A stretch of DNA of 64,000 nt from Paracoccus shandongensis (GTDB taxonomy: Bacteria > Pseudomonadota > Alphaproteobacteria > Rhodobacterales > Rhodobacteraceae): positions 248,001 to 312,000 of the forward strand of contig NZ_JAFLRK010000001.1 of the NCBI RefSeq assembly GCF_017315735.1. The letters are read 5' to 3'. Below are positions 8,122-16,740 of the stretch, piece after piece. The stretch's first letter is position 1, and the number at the start of each line of letters is the position of its first letter. The notes beneath the pieces are model-generated. The model had not been told where the DNA came from. It did not search any database and saw nothing but the letters and a program-made list of their open reading frames with translations. The translations under genes and the position numbers were made by a program.

Positions 8122-10042
8122 CCGCGTCCTCCAACCGGATCAGGGGAGCGCCTGCCTCGACCTGGTCGCCCGCGCTTGCCAGCACCTCGGCCACCACGCC
8201 GTCGCGGGCGGCGGTCAGGCTGTGCTCCATCTTCATGGCCTCCAGCACGGCCAACCGGTCGCCTGCCTTGACAGTCTGGCCCGCGCGGACATCGACCGAC
8301 TTCACCAGCCCCGGCATGGGCGACAGCGTCAGCGCCGCCCCTGCCACGGCATCCGCCTGCCGGTCCAGCGGATCCAGCGGCGCCAGATGCAGGCTGCCCG
8401 CGCCGAAGACGCTGACGCCGCTGTCATGGGCGGTGATGCGGTGACGGCAGAGGCTGCCGTCCACCCACCAGCGGTCGCCCTGCCAGCGGACCTCATGCGG
8501 CTGGCCGTCCAGCGTCACGCGCGCGGCGCCGGGGCCAAGCACCTCAAGCACGGCCTGCCCGTCCTGCCAATGGATCGTGCGGCGCAAGGGCTGCCACAGG
8601 GTCATGCCGCCCTTGACGCTGGGGTCGGCCAGACCCGCCAAGCCGATCACGGCCAGGGCGCGGGCGACAGGTTGAGGTTCGGATGCGGCAACCAGCGCGT
8701 CCAGGTCGCGGGCGATCAGGCCGGTATCGACCTGACCCGCGCGGAAGCCGTCATGCCGGGTCAGGGCGATCAGGAAGTCCAGGTTCGTGACCGATCCCGC
8801 GACCTCGGTATCCACCAGGGCCGCTTCCAGGGCGCGCAGGGCAATGGCGCGTGTCGGACCCCCCGTCACGACCTTGGCGATCATCGGGTCATACCAGGGG
8901 CTGATCGTGTCGCCCGTCCGCACCCCCGTTTCGATCCGCGCGCCGTCGGGGAAATGCAGATGCGCCAGGCGGCCGGTGGCGGGCAGGAAGCCTGCGGGCA
9001 CGTCCTCGGCGTAAAGCCGCGCCTCGAAGGCGTGGCCGTTGATGGTCAGATCCTCTTGCCGCGCGGGCAAGGGTTCGCCGCTGGCGACGCGCAGCTGCCA
9101 TTCGACCAGATCGACGCCGGTGATGGCCTCGGTCACGGGATGTTCGACCTGAAGGCGGGTGTTCATCTCCATGAACCAGAAGCCGTTGGGGCGCAGGCCG
9201 TCCGAGCCGTCCACGATGAACTCGATGGTGCCCGCGCCCGCATAGCCGATGGCCTCGGCGGCGCGGACAGCCGCATCGCCCATGGCCTGCCGCATTTCGG
9301 CGGTCATGCCGGGGGCCGGGGCTTCCTCGATCACCTTTTGGTGGCGGCGTTGCAGGGAACAGTCGCGTTCAAACAGGTGGACTGCGCGGGTGCCGTCGCC
9401 GAAGACCTGGACCTCGATATGGCGGGGCTGCTGAATGTATTTCTCGATCAGCACGGCGGGGTTGCCGAAGGCGGTCGCGGCCTCTCCCTGCGCGGATTGC
9501 AGGGCGGCGGCGAAGTCCTGGGGGCGTTCGACAAGGCGCATCCCCTTGCCGCCGCCGCCCGCCACGGCCTTGATGAGGACCGGATAGCCGATCTGGCCCG
9601 CCTGCGCCTCCAGATGCGCGGGATCCTGGTTTTCGCCGTGATAGCCGGGGACGACCGGCACGCCCGCCCTGGCCATCAGCGCCTTGGCGGCGTCCTTCAG
9701 ACCCATGGCGCGGATCGCAGCGGCAGACGGCCCGATGAAGACCAGTCCCGCCGCGGTCACTGCGTCCACGAAATCGGGGTTTTCGGACAGGAAGCCATAG
9801 CCCGGATGGATCGCCTGCGCCCCCGTGTCCAGCGCCGCCCGGATGATCGCGTCGCCGCGCAGGTAGCTGTCCTTGGGCGCGGGGCCGCCGATGTGGATGG
9901 CCTCGTCCGCCATCGCCACATGGCGGGCGGCGCGGTCGGCGTCTGAGAAGACGGCCACGGTGCGCACGCCCAATCTGCGGCAGGTGTCGATGACGCGGCA
10001 GGCGATCTCGCCCCGGTTGGCGATCAGGATTTTCTGGAACAT
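8114..10042 (-). CDS. mccA: 3-Methylcrotonyl-CoA carboxylase, biotin-containing alpha subunit
   Basis: This subunit carboxylates its own biotin and passes the carboxyl group to the beta subunit, turning 3-methylcrotonyl-CoA into 3-methylglutaconyl-CoA. The 642-residue protein starts MFQKILIANRGEIACRVI (biotin carboxylase). Further on come the Gly-rich ATP loop AVAGGGGKGMRLV, EKYIQQPRHIEVQVFGDG and FMEMNTRLQVEHPVTE. The C-terminal biotinyl domain carries the biotin site EAMKMEHS. The frame continues upstream of 10042, but those residues are repeat sequence, not protein. mccB ends 91 bp upstream, separated by a hairpin repeat. Confidence 0.96.
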   Translation of the reverse strand: MFQKILIANRGEIACRVIDTCRRLGVRTVAVFSDADRAARHVAMADEAIHIGGPAPKDSYLRGDAIIRAALDTGAQAIHPGYGFLSENPDFVDAVTAAGLVFIGPSAAAIRAMGLKDAAKALMARAGVPVVPGYHGENQDPAHLEAQAGQIGYPVLIKAVAGGGGKGMRLVERPQDFAAALQSAQGEAATAFGNPAVLIEKYIQQPRHIEVQVFGDGTRAVHLFERDCSLQRRHQKVIEEAPAPGMTAEMRQAMGDAAVRAAEAIGYAGAGTIEFIVDGSDGLRPNGFWFMEMNTRLQVEHPVTEAITGVDLVEWQLRVASGEPLPARQEDLTINGHAFEARLYAEDVPAGFLPATGRLAHLHFPDGARIETGVRTGDTISPWYDPMIAKVVTGGPTRAIALRALEAALVDTEVAGSVTNLDFLIALTRHDGFRAGQVDTGLIARDLDALVAASEPQPVARALAVIGLAGLADPSVKGGMTLWQPLRRTIHWQDGQAVLEVLGPGAARVTLDGQPHEVRWQGDRWWVDGSLCRHRITAHDSGVSVFGAGSLHLAPLDPLDRQADAVAGAALTLSPMPGLVKSVDVRAGQTVKAGDRLAVLEAMKMEHSLTAARDGVVAEVLASAGDQVEAGAPLIRLEDADA

Positions 10043-10069
10043 GGCGGCACCTGCCTGTGGCGGGCCAAG

Positions 10070-10122
10070 CCGGGGGCTTCGCGCCCCCGGACCCCCGCGG
10101 GATATTTGGACCAAAGTGAAAG
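10070..10122. repeat. Intergenic hairpin repeat, copy 1 (mccB-mccA spacer)
   Basis: The spacer between mccB and mccA has a GC-rich hairpin (GGGGGC, short TTCGC loop, GCCCCC) followed by GGACCCCCGCGGGATATTT and GTGAAAG. The reverse complement of a stretch at about 43950-44002 has the same order of parts: hairpin, GGACtcCCCC, GGATATTTT, GTGAAG. From general knowledge, short elements of this pattern are scattered between genes in many Rhodobacterales genomes. Here it may act as a transcript-stabilising or processing hairpin between the two carboxylase genes. Confidence 0.65.
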
Positions 10123-10133
10123 AGCCATCCGCA

Positions 10134-11738
10134 TCACATCCTGAAGACGCCGAAGCGGGTTGGCGGAATGGGCGCGTTGAGGCTGGCGCGCAGCGACAGG
10201 GCCAGCACGTCGCGGGTCTTGCGCGGGTCGATGATGCCGTCGTCCCAAAGCCGGGCCGAGGCGTAGAGCGGGTGGGACTGGCGGTCGAACATTTCGATGG
10301 TGGGGCGCTTGAACTCGGCCTCCTCCTCCGCCGACCAGGTGCCGCCGGTGCGCTCGATGCCCTCGCGGCGGACGGTGGCGAGGACGCCCGCCGCCTGTTC
10401 GCCGCCCATGACGCTGATGCGCGAGTTGGGCCAGGTCCAGAGGAAACGCGGGCTGTAGGCGCGGCCCGCCATGCCATAGTTGCCTGCGCCGAAACTGCCG
10501 CCGACCAGCATGGTGATCTTGGGCACGTTGGTCGTGGCAACCGCCGTCACCATCTTGGCGCCATGCCGCGCGATGCCTTCGTTTTCGTATTTGCGCCCGA
10601 CCATGAAGCCGGTGATGTTCTGCAGGAAGACCAGCGGGATGGACCGCTGGCTGCACAGTTCGATGAAATGCGCGCCCTTCTGCGCGGCTTCGGAGAACAG
10701 CACGCCGTTGTTGGCGACGATGCCCACCGGGCAGCCCTCGACATGGGCGAAGCCCGTGACCAGCGTCTCGCCGAAGCGGGCCTTGAATTCGTCGAAGTGG
10801 CTTGCGTCCACCACGCGGGCGATGACCTCGCGGATGTCATAGGGGGTGCGCAGGTCGGCGGGGACGACGCCCAGGATCTCCTCGGGGTCGTGGGCCGGGG
10901 GTTCGGAGGATTGCCAGGCCACCGTGTCGGGCATCCGGCGGTTCAGGTGGGCGATGGCGCGGCGGGCCATGGCCAGGGCATGGGCGTCATCCTCGGCCAG
11001 GTAGTCGGCCACGCCGGAAAGGCGCGTGTGGACATCGCCGCCGCCCAGATCCTCGGCCGTCACGACCTCTCCGGTCGCGGCGCGGACCAGCGGCGGACCG
11101 GCCAGGAAGATCGTGCCCTGGTTGCGCACGATGATGGTCACGTCGGACATCGCGGGGACATAGGCGCCGCCTGCCGTGCAGGATCCCATCACCACCGCGA
11201 TCTGCGGGATGCCCTTCGCGCTCATCTGCGCCTGGTTGAAGAAGATGCGCCCGAAATGATCGCGGTCGGGGAAGACCTCGTCCTGGTTGGGCAGGTTCGC
11301 GCCGCCCGAGTCCACCAGATAAACGCAGGGCAGATGGCACTGTTCGGCGATTTCCTGAGCGCGCAGGTGCTTCTTGACGGACATCGGGTAATAGGTGCCG
11401 CCCTTCACGGTAGCGTCGTTGGCCACGACCATCACGTCCTGGCCATGCACCCGGCCCACGCCCGCGATCACGCCTGCGCCTGGCGCCGCGCCGTCATACA
11501 TGCCATGCGCCGCCGTGGCGCCGATCTCCAGGAACGGACTGCCGGGATCCAGCAGGTTCGCCACCCGTTCGCGCGGCGGCATCTTGCCCCGGCTGGTGTG
11601 ACGCTCCATGGCCTTGGGCCCGCCCCCGGCGGCGGCGGCCAGGGCGGCCTCGCGCGCGATATCCAGCAGCGCCAGATGCGCCTCGCGGTTGGCGCGAAAG
11701 CTGTCCGATGTGGTCAGGGCGGATGATGTCAGCTTCAT
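10134..11738 (-). CDS. mccB: 3-Methylcrotonyl-CoA carboxylase, carboxyltransferase beta subunit
   Basis: The 534-residue protein has the expected length for MccB, the crotonase-like carboxyltransferase that transfers CO2 from biotin to 3-methylcrotonyl-CoA. Visible landmarks are [14 protein letters not shown] near residue 46, the N-half acyl-CoA region ([31 protein letters not shown]), [16 protein letters not shown], and the C-half [20 protein letters not shown] and [20 protein letters not shown] with FGRIFFNQA marks the methylcrotonyl rather than the propionyl subgroup. It is first in a run mccB-mccA-GST-mvaB-liuC, read away from the divergent ompW gene. Confidence 0.96.
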   Translation of the reverse strand: MKLTSSALTTSDSFRANREAHLALLDIAREAALAAAAGGGPKAMERHTSRGKMPPRERVANLLDPGSPFLEIGATAAHGMYDGAAPGAGVIAGVGRVHGQDVMVVANDATVKGGTYYPMSVKKHLRAQEIAEQCHLPCVYLVDSGGANLPNQDEVFPDRDHFGRIFFNQAQMSAKGIPQIAVVMGSCTAGGAYVPAMSDVTIIVRNQGTIFLAGPPLVRAATGEVVTAEDLGGGDVHTRLSGVADYLAEDDAHALAMARRAIAHLNRRMPDTVAWQSSEPPAHDPEEILGVVPADLRTPYDIREVIARVVDASHFDEFKARFGETLVTGFAHVEGCPVGIVANNGVLFSEAAQKGAHFIELCSQRSIPLVFLQNITGFMVGRKYENEGIARHGAKMVTAVATTNVPKITMLVGGSFGAGNYGMAGRAYSPRFLWTWPNSRISVMGGEQAAGVLATVRREGIERTGGTWSAEEEAEFKRPTIEMFDRQSHPLYASARLWDDGIIDPRKTRDVLALSLRASLNAPIPPTRFGVFRM

Positions 11739-11800
11739 GGGCAGGCTTTCCCGAACGGGGCGCGGCGCATTGTCGCAGCCGAGCTTTGGTTCACAGCGGT

Positions 11801-11814
11801 TTGATCCAGATCAT
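11801..11814. promoter_or_regulatory. FNR-type binding site upstream of ompW
   Basis: TTGATCCAGATCAT matches the FNR consensus TTGAT-N4-ATCAA at 9 of 10 positions. It lies in the 134-bp divergent region between mccB and ompW, centred about 65 bp before the ompW ATG and about 69 bp from the mccB start. OmpW is under FNR control in enteric bacteria, and Paracoccus uses the FNR homologue FnrP. Control of ompW by oxygen is inferred; I see no clear -10 at the ideal distance. Confidence 0.55.
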
Positions 11815-11872
11815 GTTTTCGGCCCGGGCCCCGGTCCATGCCACGCCCTGTAACCTTTGAAGGAGTCTTGTG

Positions 11873-12484
11873 ATGAAAACTCTGTGCCTTGCCGCCGCGG
11901 CCGTGCTGGCCGTCGTTTCCCCGGTGGCTGCGCAGCAAGCGGGCGACCTGACCGTCGGCCTGGGCATTGCCAATGTGAACCCCAAGTCGGACAACGGTAC
12001 GCTGGCTGGCGGCGCCTATCCGATCAGCATCGGCGACAACACCCGCCCGCAGATCACCGTCGAGTATTTCATCCGCGACAACATCGGGATCGAGCTGCTG
12101 GGCGCCCTGCCCTTCAAGCACTCGATCAAGTCGAACGGGGCCGAGGTCGGCACCGTCAAGCACCTGCCGCCCGTCGTGTCGCTGCAATACCATTTCGACG
12201 CCACGCCACAGCTGAAGCCCTTCGTGGGCGTGGGCGTGAACTTCACCGGCTTCTATGACGCGGAGTCCAAGGGTGATCTGACGGGCAACGAGCTGCGCGT
12301 GAAGAACAGCTGGGGCCTGGCCGCCCATGTCGGCACGGACTACTGGATCAACGACCGTTCCGCCGTCCGCGCCGACCTGCGCTGGATCGACATCGACGCC
12401 GATGTGACCCTGAACGGCGCCGATATCGGCAAGGTCGAGGTGGACCCGGTCGTCGCGGGCATCAGCTATGTGATGAAGTTCTGA
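11873..12484 (+). CDS. ompW: OmpW-family outer membrane protein
   Basis: The 203-residue protein starts with a signal peptide (MKTLCLAAAAVLAVVSPVAAQ) and continues as an eight-strand beta-barrel of OmpW type: GDLTVGLGIANVNPKSDNG, then RPQITVEYFIRDNIGIELLGALPF and LPPVVSLQYHF. It ends in GISYVMKF, with the terminal Phe needed for BAM recognition. OmpW forms a narrow hydrophobic channel in the outer membrane. The ATG at 11873 has AAGGAG seven bases upstream; the GTG directly before it is less likely. It is a plus-strand gene inserted between ivd/lprI and mccB and faces opposite to both. Confidence 0.92.
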   Translation: MKTLCLAAAAVLAVVSPVAAQQAGDLTVGLGIANVNPKSDNGTLAGGAYPISIGDNTRPQITVEYFIRDNIGIELLGALPFKHSIKSNGAEVGTVKHLPPVVSLQYHFDATPQLKPFVGVGVNFTGFYDAESKGDLTGNELRVKNSWGLAAHVGTDYWINDRSAVRADLRWIDIDADVTLNGADIGKVEVDPVVAGISYVMKF

Positions 12485-12495
12485 TCTGGAGCCCC

Positions 12496-12519
12496 GGCGC
12501 ATCCCTGCGGGGATGCGCC
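12496..12519. terminator. Hairpin between convergent ompW and lprI-like genes
   Basis: A perfect 10-bp stem, GGCGCATCCC and GGGATGCGCC, flanks a TGCG loop, between the ompW stop (12484) and the convergent LprI-like stop (12543). There is no T-run on either side, so it is a candidate bidirectional terminator or 3' end-protecting hairpin rather than a classical intrinsic terminator. Confidence 0.5.
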
Positions 12520-12542
12520 GCATCCCCCCTGGCAGGCGCGCC

Positions 12543-13064
12543 TTATTCATCGCGCGGCTCCCACGCGCGCAGGCGCAGGTATTGCTGGGCGGTCAGGTGC
12601 AGGCTGCACTCGACGCCAGCCGGACCCGCGCCGGTGCCGCCGCCCCAGCGGCTGCCTTCATAGGAACAGGCCGAATTGCGAAAGGCGATCCAGTCACGCT
12701 GCATCTGCCTCAGCAGCGGTTCCTGTCTTGCGGCGGCCGAACCCAGGCTAGCCATCTCGGTATCGGCGGCCTTTGCGGCGGTCATCACCTTGGCATAGCT
12801 GTCGTTCAGCTTTTCGTCCCAGACCGCGAGTTCCTCGCCCAGGCACCAGGACATCGCCGCGGTGCTGTAGCCTTCGGGCGAATCAATGCAGGGACCAGAG
12901 GCCGCGCCGACGCAGCCGAGATAATCCGGCGTCCCGTCCGGCTTGGCCTGCCGGCTGGCGTTTTCCAGGCAAGCGTCAATCAGACCACCGTCGAAGGGCG
13001 GCCATTCGGGTTCCTGGCCAAAAGCCGGGGTTGCCATCACGGCCAGAACCAGCAGGGCGCGCAT
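12543..13064 (-). CDS. Secreted DUF1311 (LprI-like) protein
   Basis: A 173-residue exported protein. [16 protein letters not shown] is a signal peptide, and the mature part carries several Cys and the DUF1311 pattern: SWCLGEELAVWDEKLNDSYAKVM and LLRQMQRDWIAFRNSACSYEG. This domain is found in LprI, a lysozyme inhibitor of mycobacteria, and in many uncharacterised periplasmic proteins. The start overlaps the ivd stop by one base (TGATG), so it is translated from the ivd transcript although nothing links it to leucine. The role is unknown. Confidence 0.82.
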   Translation of the reverse strand: MRALLVLAVMATPAFGQEPEWPPFDGGLIDACLENASRQAKPDGTPDYLGCVGAASGPCIDSPEGYSTAAMSWCLGEELAVWDEKLNDSYAKVMTAAKAADTEMASLGSAAARQEPLLRQMQRDWIAFRNSACSYEGSRWGGGTGAGPAGVECSLHLTAQQYLRLRAWEPRDE

Positions 13065-14224
13065 CAGGCAAGGCCCAGCAATTCGCGCCCGATCAGCATC
13101 CGGCGGATTTCGCTGGTGCCCGCGCCGATCTCCATCAGCTTGGCGTCGCGGAACAGGCGGCTGACCACGCTGTCGTTCAGGAACCCCGCCCCGCCAAGCG
13201 CCTGCACGGCCTGATGGGCCTGCACCATGGCCTGTTCGCTGGCATAAAGCACCGCGCCCGCCGCGTCCTGGCGCGTCACCTTGCCCGCGTCGCAGGCCTT
13301 GGCCACCTCATAGACATAGGCGCGGGCGGTGTTCAGCGCGACATACATGTCGGCGATCTTGGCCTGCATCAGCTGGAAGGATCCGATGGGTTGGCCGAAC
13401 TGCTTGCGATCGCGCACGTAAGGCATCACCTCGTCCAGGCAGGCGGCCATGATGCCGGTGCCGATGCCCGACAGGACCAGCCGTTCGTAATCCAGCCCCG
13501 ACATGAGGACGCGCACGCCCCGGCCTTCCTCGCCCAGGACATTCTCGAACGGGATCTCGCAATTCTCGAAGATCAGCTCGCCGGTGTTGGACCCGCGCAT
13601 CCCCAGCTTGTCGAAATGCGGGCTGGTGGAAAAGCCCGCCATGCCGCGTTCGACGATAAAGGCGGTGATACCCTTGCTGCCCGCCTCGGGGTCGGTCTTG
13701 GCATAGACGACCAGCGTGTGGGCGTCGGGCGCGTTGGTGATCCAGTACTTGTTGCCGTTCAGGACATAGCGGTCGTTCTTCTTTTCCGCCCGCAGCTTCA
13801 TGCCCACGACATCGCTGCCCGCACCTTCCTCGGACATGGCAAGGGCGCCGACCGCCTTGCCGCTGCACAGGTCGGGCAGATACTTGCGGCGCTGTTCGTC
13901 GGTGCCGTTCAGCTTGATCTGGTTCACGCAGAGGTTAGAATGCGCGCCATAGGACAGGCTGACGCTGGCGCTTGCCCGCGCAATCTCCTCGACCGCCACC
14001 ACATGGGCCAGATAGCCCATGCCCGCGCCGCCGAACTCCTCCGGCACGGTGATGCCCAGCAGGCCCAGGTCGCCCATTTCCGTCCACAGCTCGTTCGGGA
14101 AGGCATTGGTGCGGTCCACCTCGGCGGCGATGGGCTTGACGCGGTCCTGCGCCCAGCGATGCACCATGTCGCGCAGGGCGTTCACATCCTCGCCCCCGTC
14201 GAATTCCATCCCCCGCGTGAACAT
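13064..14224 (-). CDS. ivd: Isovaleryl-CoA dehydrogenase
   Basis: This FAD enzyme oxidises isovaleryl-CoA to 3-methylcrotonyl-CoA and passes electrons to ETF, the first committed step of leucine catabolism. The 386-residue protein has the acyl-CoA dehydrogenase layout (N-helical domain, beta-domain with [17 protein letters not shown]-helical domain). The catalytic Glu is where isovaleryl-CoA dehydrogenases place it ([12 protein letters not shown]), while the usual YEG site reads [11 protein letters not shown] choose ATG at 14224; a TTG six bases upstream is closer to the GGAGG and cannot be excluded. Promoter and operator lie directly upstream. Confidence 0.95.
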   Translation of the reverse strand: MFTRGMEFDGGEDVNALRDMVHRWAQDRVKPIAAEVDRTNAFPNELWTEMGDLGLLGITVPEEFGGAGMGYLAHVVAVEEIARASASVSLSYGAHSNLCVNQIKLNGTDEQRRKYLPDLCSGKAVGALAMSEEGAGSDVVGMKLRAEKKNDRYVLNGNKYWITNAPDAHTLVVYAKTDPEAGSKGITAFIVERGMAGFSTSPHFDKLGMRGSNTGELIFENCEIPFENVLGEEGRGVRVLMSGLDYERLVLSGIGTGIMAACLDEVMPYVRDRKQFGQPIGSFQLMQAKIADMYVALNTARAYVYEVAKACDAGKVTRQDAAGAVLYASEQAMVQAHQAVQALGGAGFLNDSVVSRLFRDAKLMEIGAGTSEIRRMLIGRELLGLA

Positions 14225-14246
14225 CCGCAAACCCCCTCCGGTTTAT

Positions 14247-14293
14247 TGAACGGTCGTTCATTTCTTATAGGCCAGCGCGCCGCCGACGGTCAA
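14247..14293 (-). promoter_or_regulatory. ivd promoter with TetR-like palindromic operator
   Basis: On the minus strand a -35 box TTGACC (14293-14288) and -10 box TATAAG (14269-14264) are 18 bp apart. Immediately downstream, covering the expected transcription start, is TGAACGGTCGTTCA (14247-14260), an inverted repeat of TGAACG with a 2-bp spacer. Such a palindrome at +1 is a typical TetR-family repressor site. Leucine and fatty-acid catabolic operons are often controlled by TetR-type CoA-sensing repressors. No such regulator gene lies in this window. Confidence 0.7.
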
Positions 14294-14488
14294 GCACCAG
14301 CCTGCGCGGGAAGCGGCAGCCGGTCAACAGCGCGATCAACACCCGCTTCGCCTTGTGACGGACCAGCGATGCACCGCAGGGCGAAAACATGAAACCTGGT
14401 CTTATTCGTTGTATTTTATTCATAACAAGATTGCAGAATGGCGAAACGCCGATAGCTTCCGAAGACTTTCAAACCACGGATACTCATC

Positions 14489-15562
14489 ATGGCCCGGATC
14501 CAGCTTCACCGCTCCTTTGACCTGACTGCCCCTACCCGCTTCGCCAATCCCGAATGGGGCCCGGATGAGGCTTGGCTGGATTTCAAGGGCGGTCTGCGGC
14601 TGAGCTTCAGTTCGCCGGGGCGCGGCTCCGATCTGATGGATGGCTTGACCCTGACCCGGAATGGCGCGCCGATCTTCAGCATGTCGCATTTCGTGATCTC
14701 CACCCATCCGTTCGAGATCAATGAAAAAGAGTTGTTTGAAAAGGGCAACTGGCTGTCGATCTGGAACACGGTTCTGGCCAAGGACGACGAGATCATCGGC
14801 TCGGTCGGCCGCGACGTGGTTGATGGCCGCACCGGCAATGATGTCATCTGGGGCATGGGCGGCGATGACACGGGCTTCGGGGGTGCGGGCAACGACAGCT
14901 TGTCCGGCGGCGCAGGTGCTGACCATCTGTTCGGCGACCAAGGCCATGACCGGCTTGACGGCGGGGCCGCCGCTGACCTTCTGGATGGCGGTATAGGCAA
15001 CGACCTGCTGATGGCTGGCCTGGGCGCCGACACGATCCGCGGCGGACTGGGCACGGACACGTTGCAGATGCAGACCGCAGCAAACCTTTCCATCGATCTG
15101 CTGGTTGAAACCGCGCAATCGTTCAAGGGCGGTTCGGTTACCGTCAGCGGGATCGAGATCCTGCGCACGGGATCGGGCCACGACCGGCTGTCGGGCAGCA
15201 ACCTGGGCGATACGCTGGATGGTGGTGGCGGCAACGACATCTTGGTGGGTCGCGGCGGCACGGACAGGTTGGCGGGAGGCCTGGGCAATGACCGGCTGGA
15301 GGGCGGTGCCGGAAACGACATCCTTTCCAGTGGAACCGGCATTGACAGCTTTGTCTTCCGTGCTGGCAGCGGCAGGGACCGGATCACGGATTTCGTTGAT
15401 GGAACAGACAAGATTGTCTTTGCCGCAGGCCCACACGACATGTCGGATCTGCGAATTCTTGACCAGGGGGCCGATACGGTGATCCGGTTCGGCAGCGACC
15501 AGATTACCCTTGTCAATGTCGATCACCGCCTTCTTGGCCAGGATGACTTCACCTTCGCCTGA
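14489..15562 (+). CDS. RTX-type calcium-binding repeat protein
   Basis: The 357-residue protein has no Sec signal. Residues 1-105 are a domain I do not recognise. Residues ~107-192 and ~228-282 hold two blocks of Gly/Asp-rich nonapeptides (GGAGNDSLSG, GGGGNDILVG, GGLGNDRLEG), which bind Ca2+ and form parallel beta-rolls. The end, SFVFRAGSGRDRITDFVDGTDKIVF to DDFTFA, looks like the uncleaved C-terminal signal of type I secretion substrates. No type I exporter is encoded in this window. No good ribosome binding site precedes the ATG. The upstream ~100 bp is AT-richer than the surroundings. It could be a matrix or surface protein. Confidence 0.82.
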   Translation: MARIQLHRSFDLTAPTRFANPEWGPDEAWLDFKGGLRLSFSSPGRGSDLMDGLTLTRNGAPIFSMSHFVISTHPFEINEKELFEKGNWLSIWNTVLAKDDEIIGSVGRDVVDGRTGNDVIWGMGGDDTGFGGAGNDSLSGGAGADHLFGDQGHDRLDGGAAADLLDGGIGNDLLMAGLGADTIRGGLGTDTLQMQTAANLSIDLLVETAQSFKGGSVTVSGIEILRTGSGHDRLSGSNLGDTLDGGGGNDILVGRGGTDRLAGGLGNDRLEGGAGNDILSSGTGIDSFVFRAGSGRDRITDFVDGTDKIVFAAGPHDMSDLRILDQGADTVIRFGSDQITLVNVDHRLLGQDDFTFA

Positions 15563-15651
15563 CAAGGATGGAAAAAGACCCAAGGCTTTCTTGCACGACA
15601 CTTCCTCGGCGCGCCCCGATGGACTAGAGAGGGCGCGAAGAGGATACGGAC

Positions 15652-16740
15652 ATGACGCAGATCACCCCACAGCCCGGCATCATGGACATTGCGCTCTACG
15701 TCAGCGGCGAAAGCAAGCTGCCGGGGCGCGGCGACGTGCTGAAGCTGTCATCGAACGAAAACCCGCTGGGCTGCAGCGACAAGGCGCGCGCGGCCTATGC
15801 CGCAGCCGCAGGGGATCTGCACCGCTATCCCAACACCGATCACGCTCCCCTGCGCCGCGCCATTGGCGAGGTTCACGGCCTCGACCCCGACCGGATCATC
15901 TGCGGCGTCGGATCGGACGAGGTTCTGCAATTCGTGGTCCAGGCCTTTGCCGGGGTGGGCGACGAGGTGATCACGACGGAACACGGCTTTTCCATGTATC
16001 CGATCCTGGCGCGCATGGTGGGCGCGGTCCCGGTCACGGTTCCCGAAAACGAACGCCGCATCGACGTGGATGCGATCCTGGCGGGCGTGACGGACCGGAC
16101 GCGGATCGTCTTCATCGCCAACCCGGCCAATCCGACCGGCACCATGCTGACGCCAGAGGAAGTGCAGCGTCTGGTGGATGGGCTGCCCTCATCGGTCCTG
16201 CTGGTCCATGACGGGGCTTATACCGAATTCGCGTCCGGGGATGGCGGCGCGGGCTTGGTGGACCGTCACCCGAACGTCATCATGACGCGGACATTCTCCA
16301 AGATCCATGGTTTGGGGGGCCTGCGCATCGGCTGGGGCTACGGCTCGCGCGAGATCATCGACGTGCTGAACCGCATCCGCCAGCCCTTCAACCTGTCCAA
16401 CGCCCAGATGGCCGCCGCCGAGGCCGCGATCCGCGACACCGCCTTCCGCGACCATTGCGCCGACCTGAACGCCCGGATGCGCCAGCGGCTGCGCAATTCG
16501 CTGATCCAGATGGGCATCGGCTGCGACGAAAGTTTCGCCAATTTCGTGCTGGCCCGCTTTGCCGACCCGGCCGAGGCCGAGGCTGCGGACGCCGCCCTGC
16601 GCGGCGACGGCATCCTGGTCCGCCGCGTGTCCGGTTACGGCCTGCCCGCCGCCCTGCGCATCACCGTGGGGGACGAGGACGGCGTGACCCGCGTCCTCGA
16701 CCCCTTGGGCCGCTTCATGTCGGAACGGGGCCGCGCATGA
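15652..16740 (+). CDS. hisC: Histidinol-phosphate aminotransferase
   Basis: The 362-residue fold-type I aminotransferase has SSNENPLGCS at the N-terminus, FIANPANPTGTM (PLP-binding Asn/Pro), VHDGAYTEF (Asp/Tyr to PLP) and FSKIHGLGGLRIGWG with the PLP Lys. HisC makes histidinol phosphate, and in alphaproteobacteria HisC-type enzymes often also transaminate aromatic precursors. The next gene, tyrC, overlaps by 4 bp (ATGA), which supports a role in tyrosine/phenylalanine synthesis as well. AGAGG lies upstream of the ATG at 15652. Confidence 0.93.
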   Translation: MTQITPQPGIMDIALYVSGESKLPGRGDVLKLSSNENPLGCSDKARAAYAAAAGDLHRYPNTDHAPLRRAIGEVHGLDPDRIICGVGSDEVLQFVVQAFAGVGDEVITTEHGFSMYPILARMVGAVPVTVPENERRIDVDAILAGVTDRTRIVFIANPANPTGTMLTPEEVQRLVDGLPSSVLLVHDGAYTEFASGDGGAGLVDRHPNVIMTRTFSKIHGLGGLRIGWGYGSREIIDVLNRIRQPFNLSNAQMAAAEAAIRDTAFRDHCADLNARMRQRLRNSLIQMGIGCDESFANFVLARFADPAEAEAADAALRGDGILVRRVSGYGLPAALRITVGDEDGVTRVLDPLGRFMSERGRA

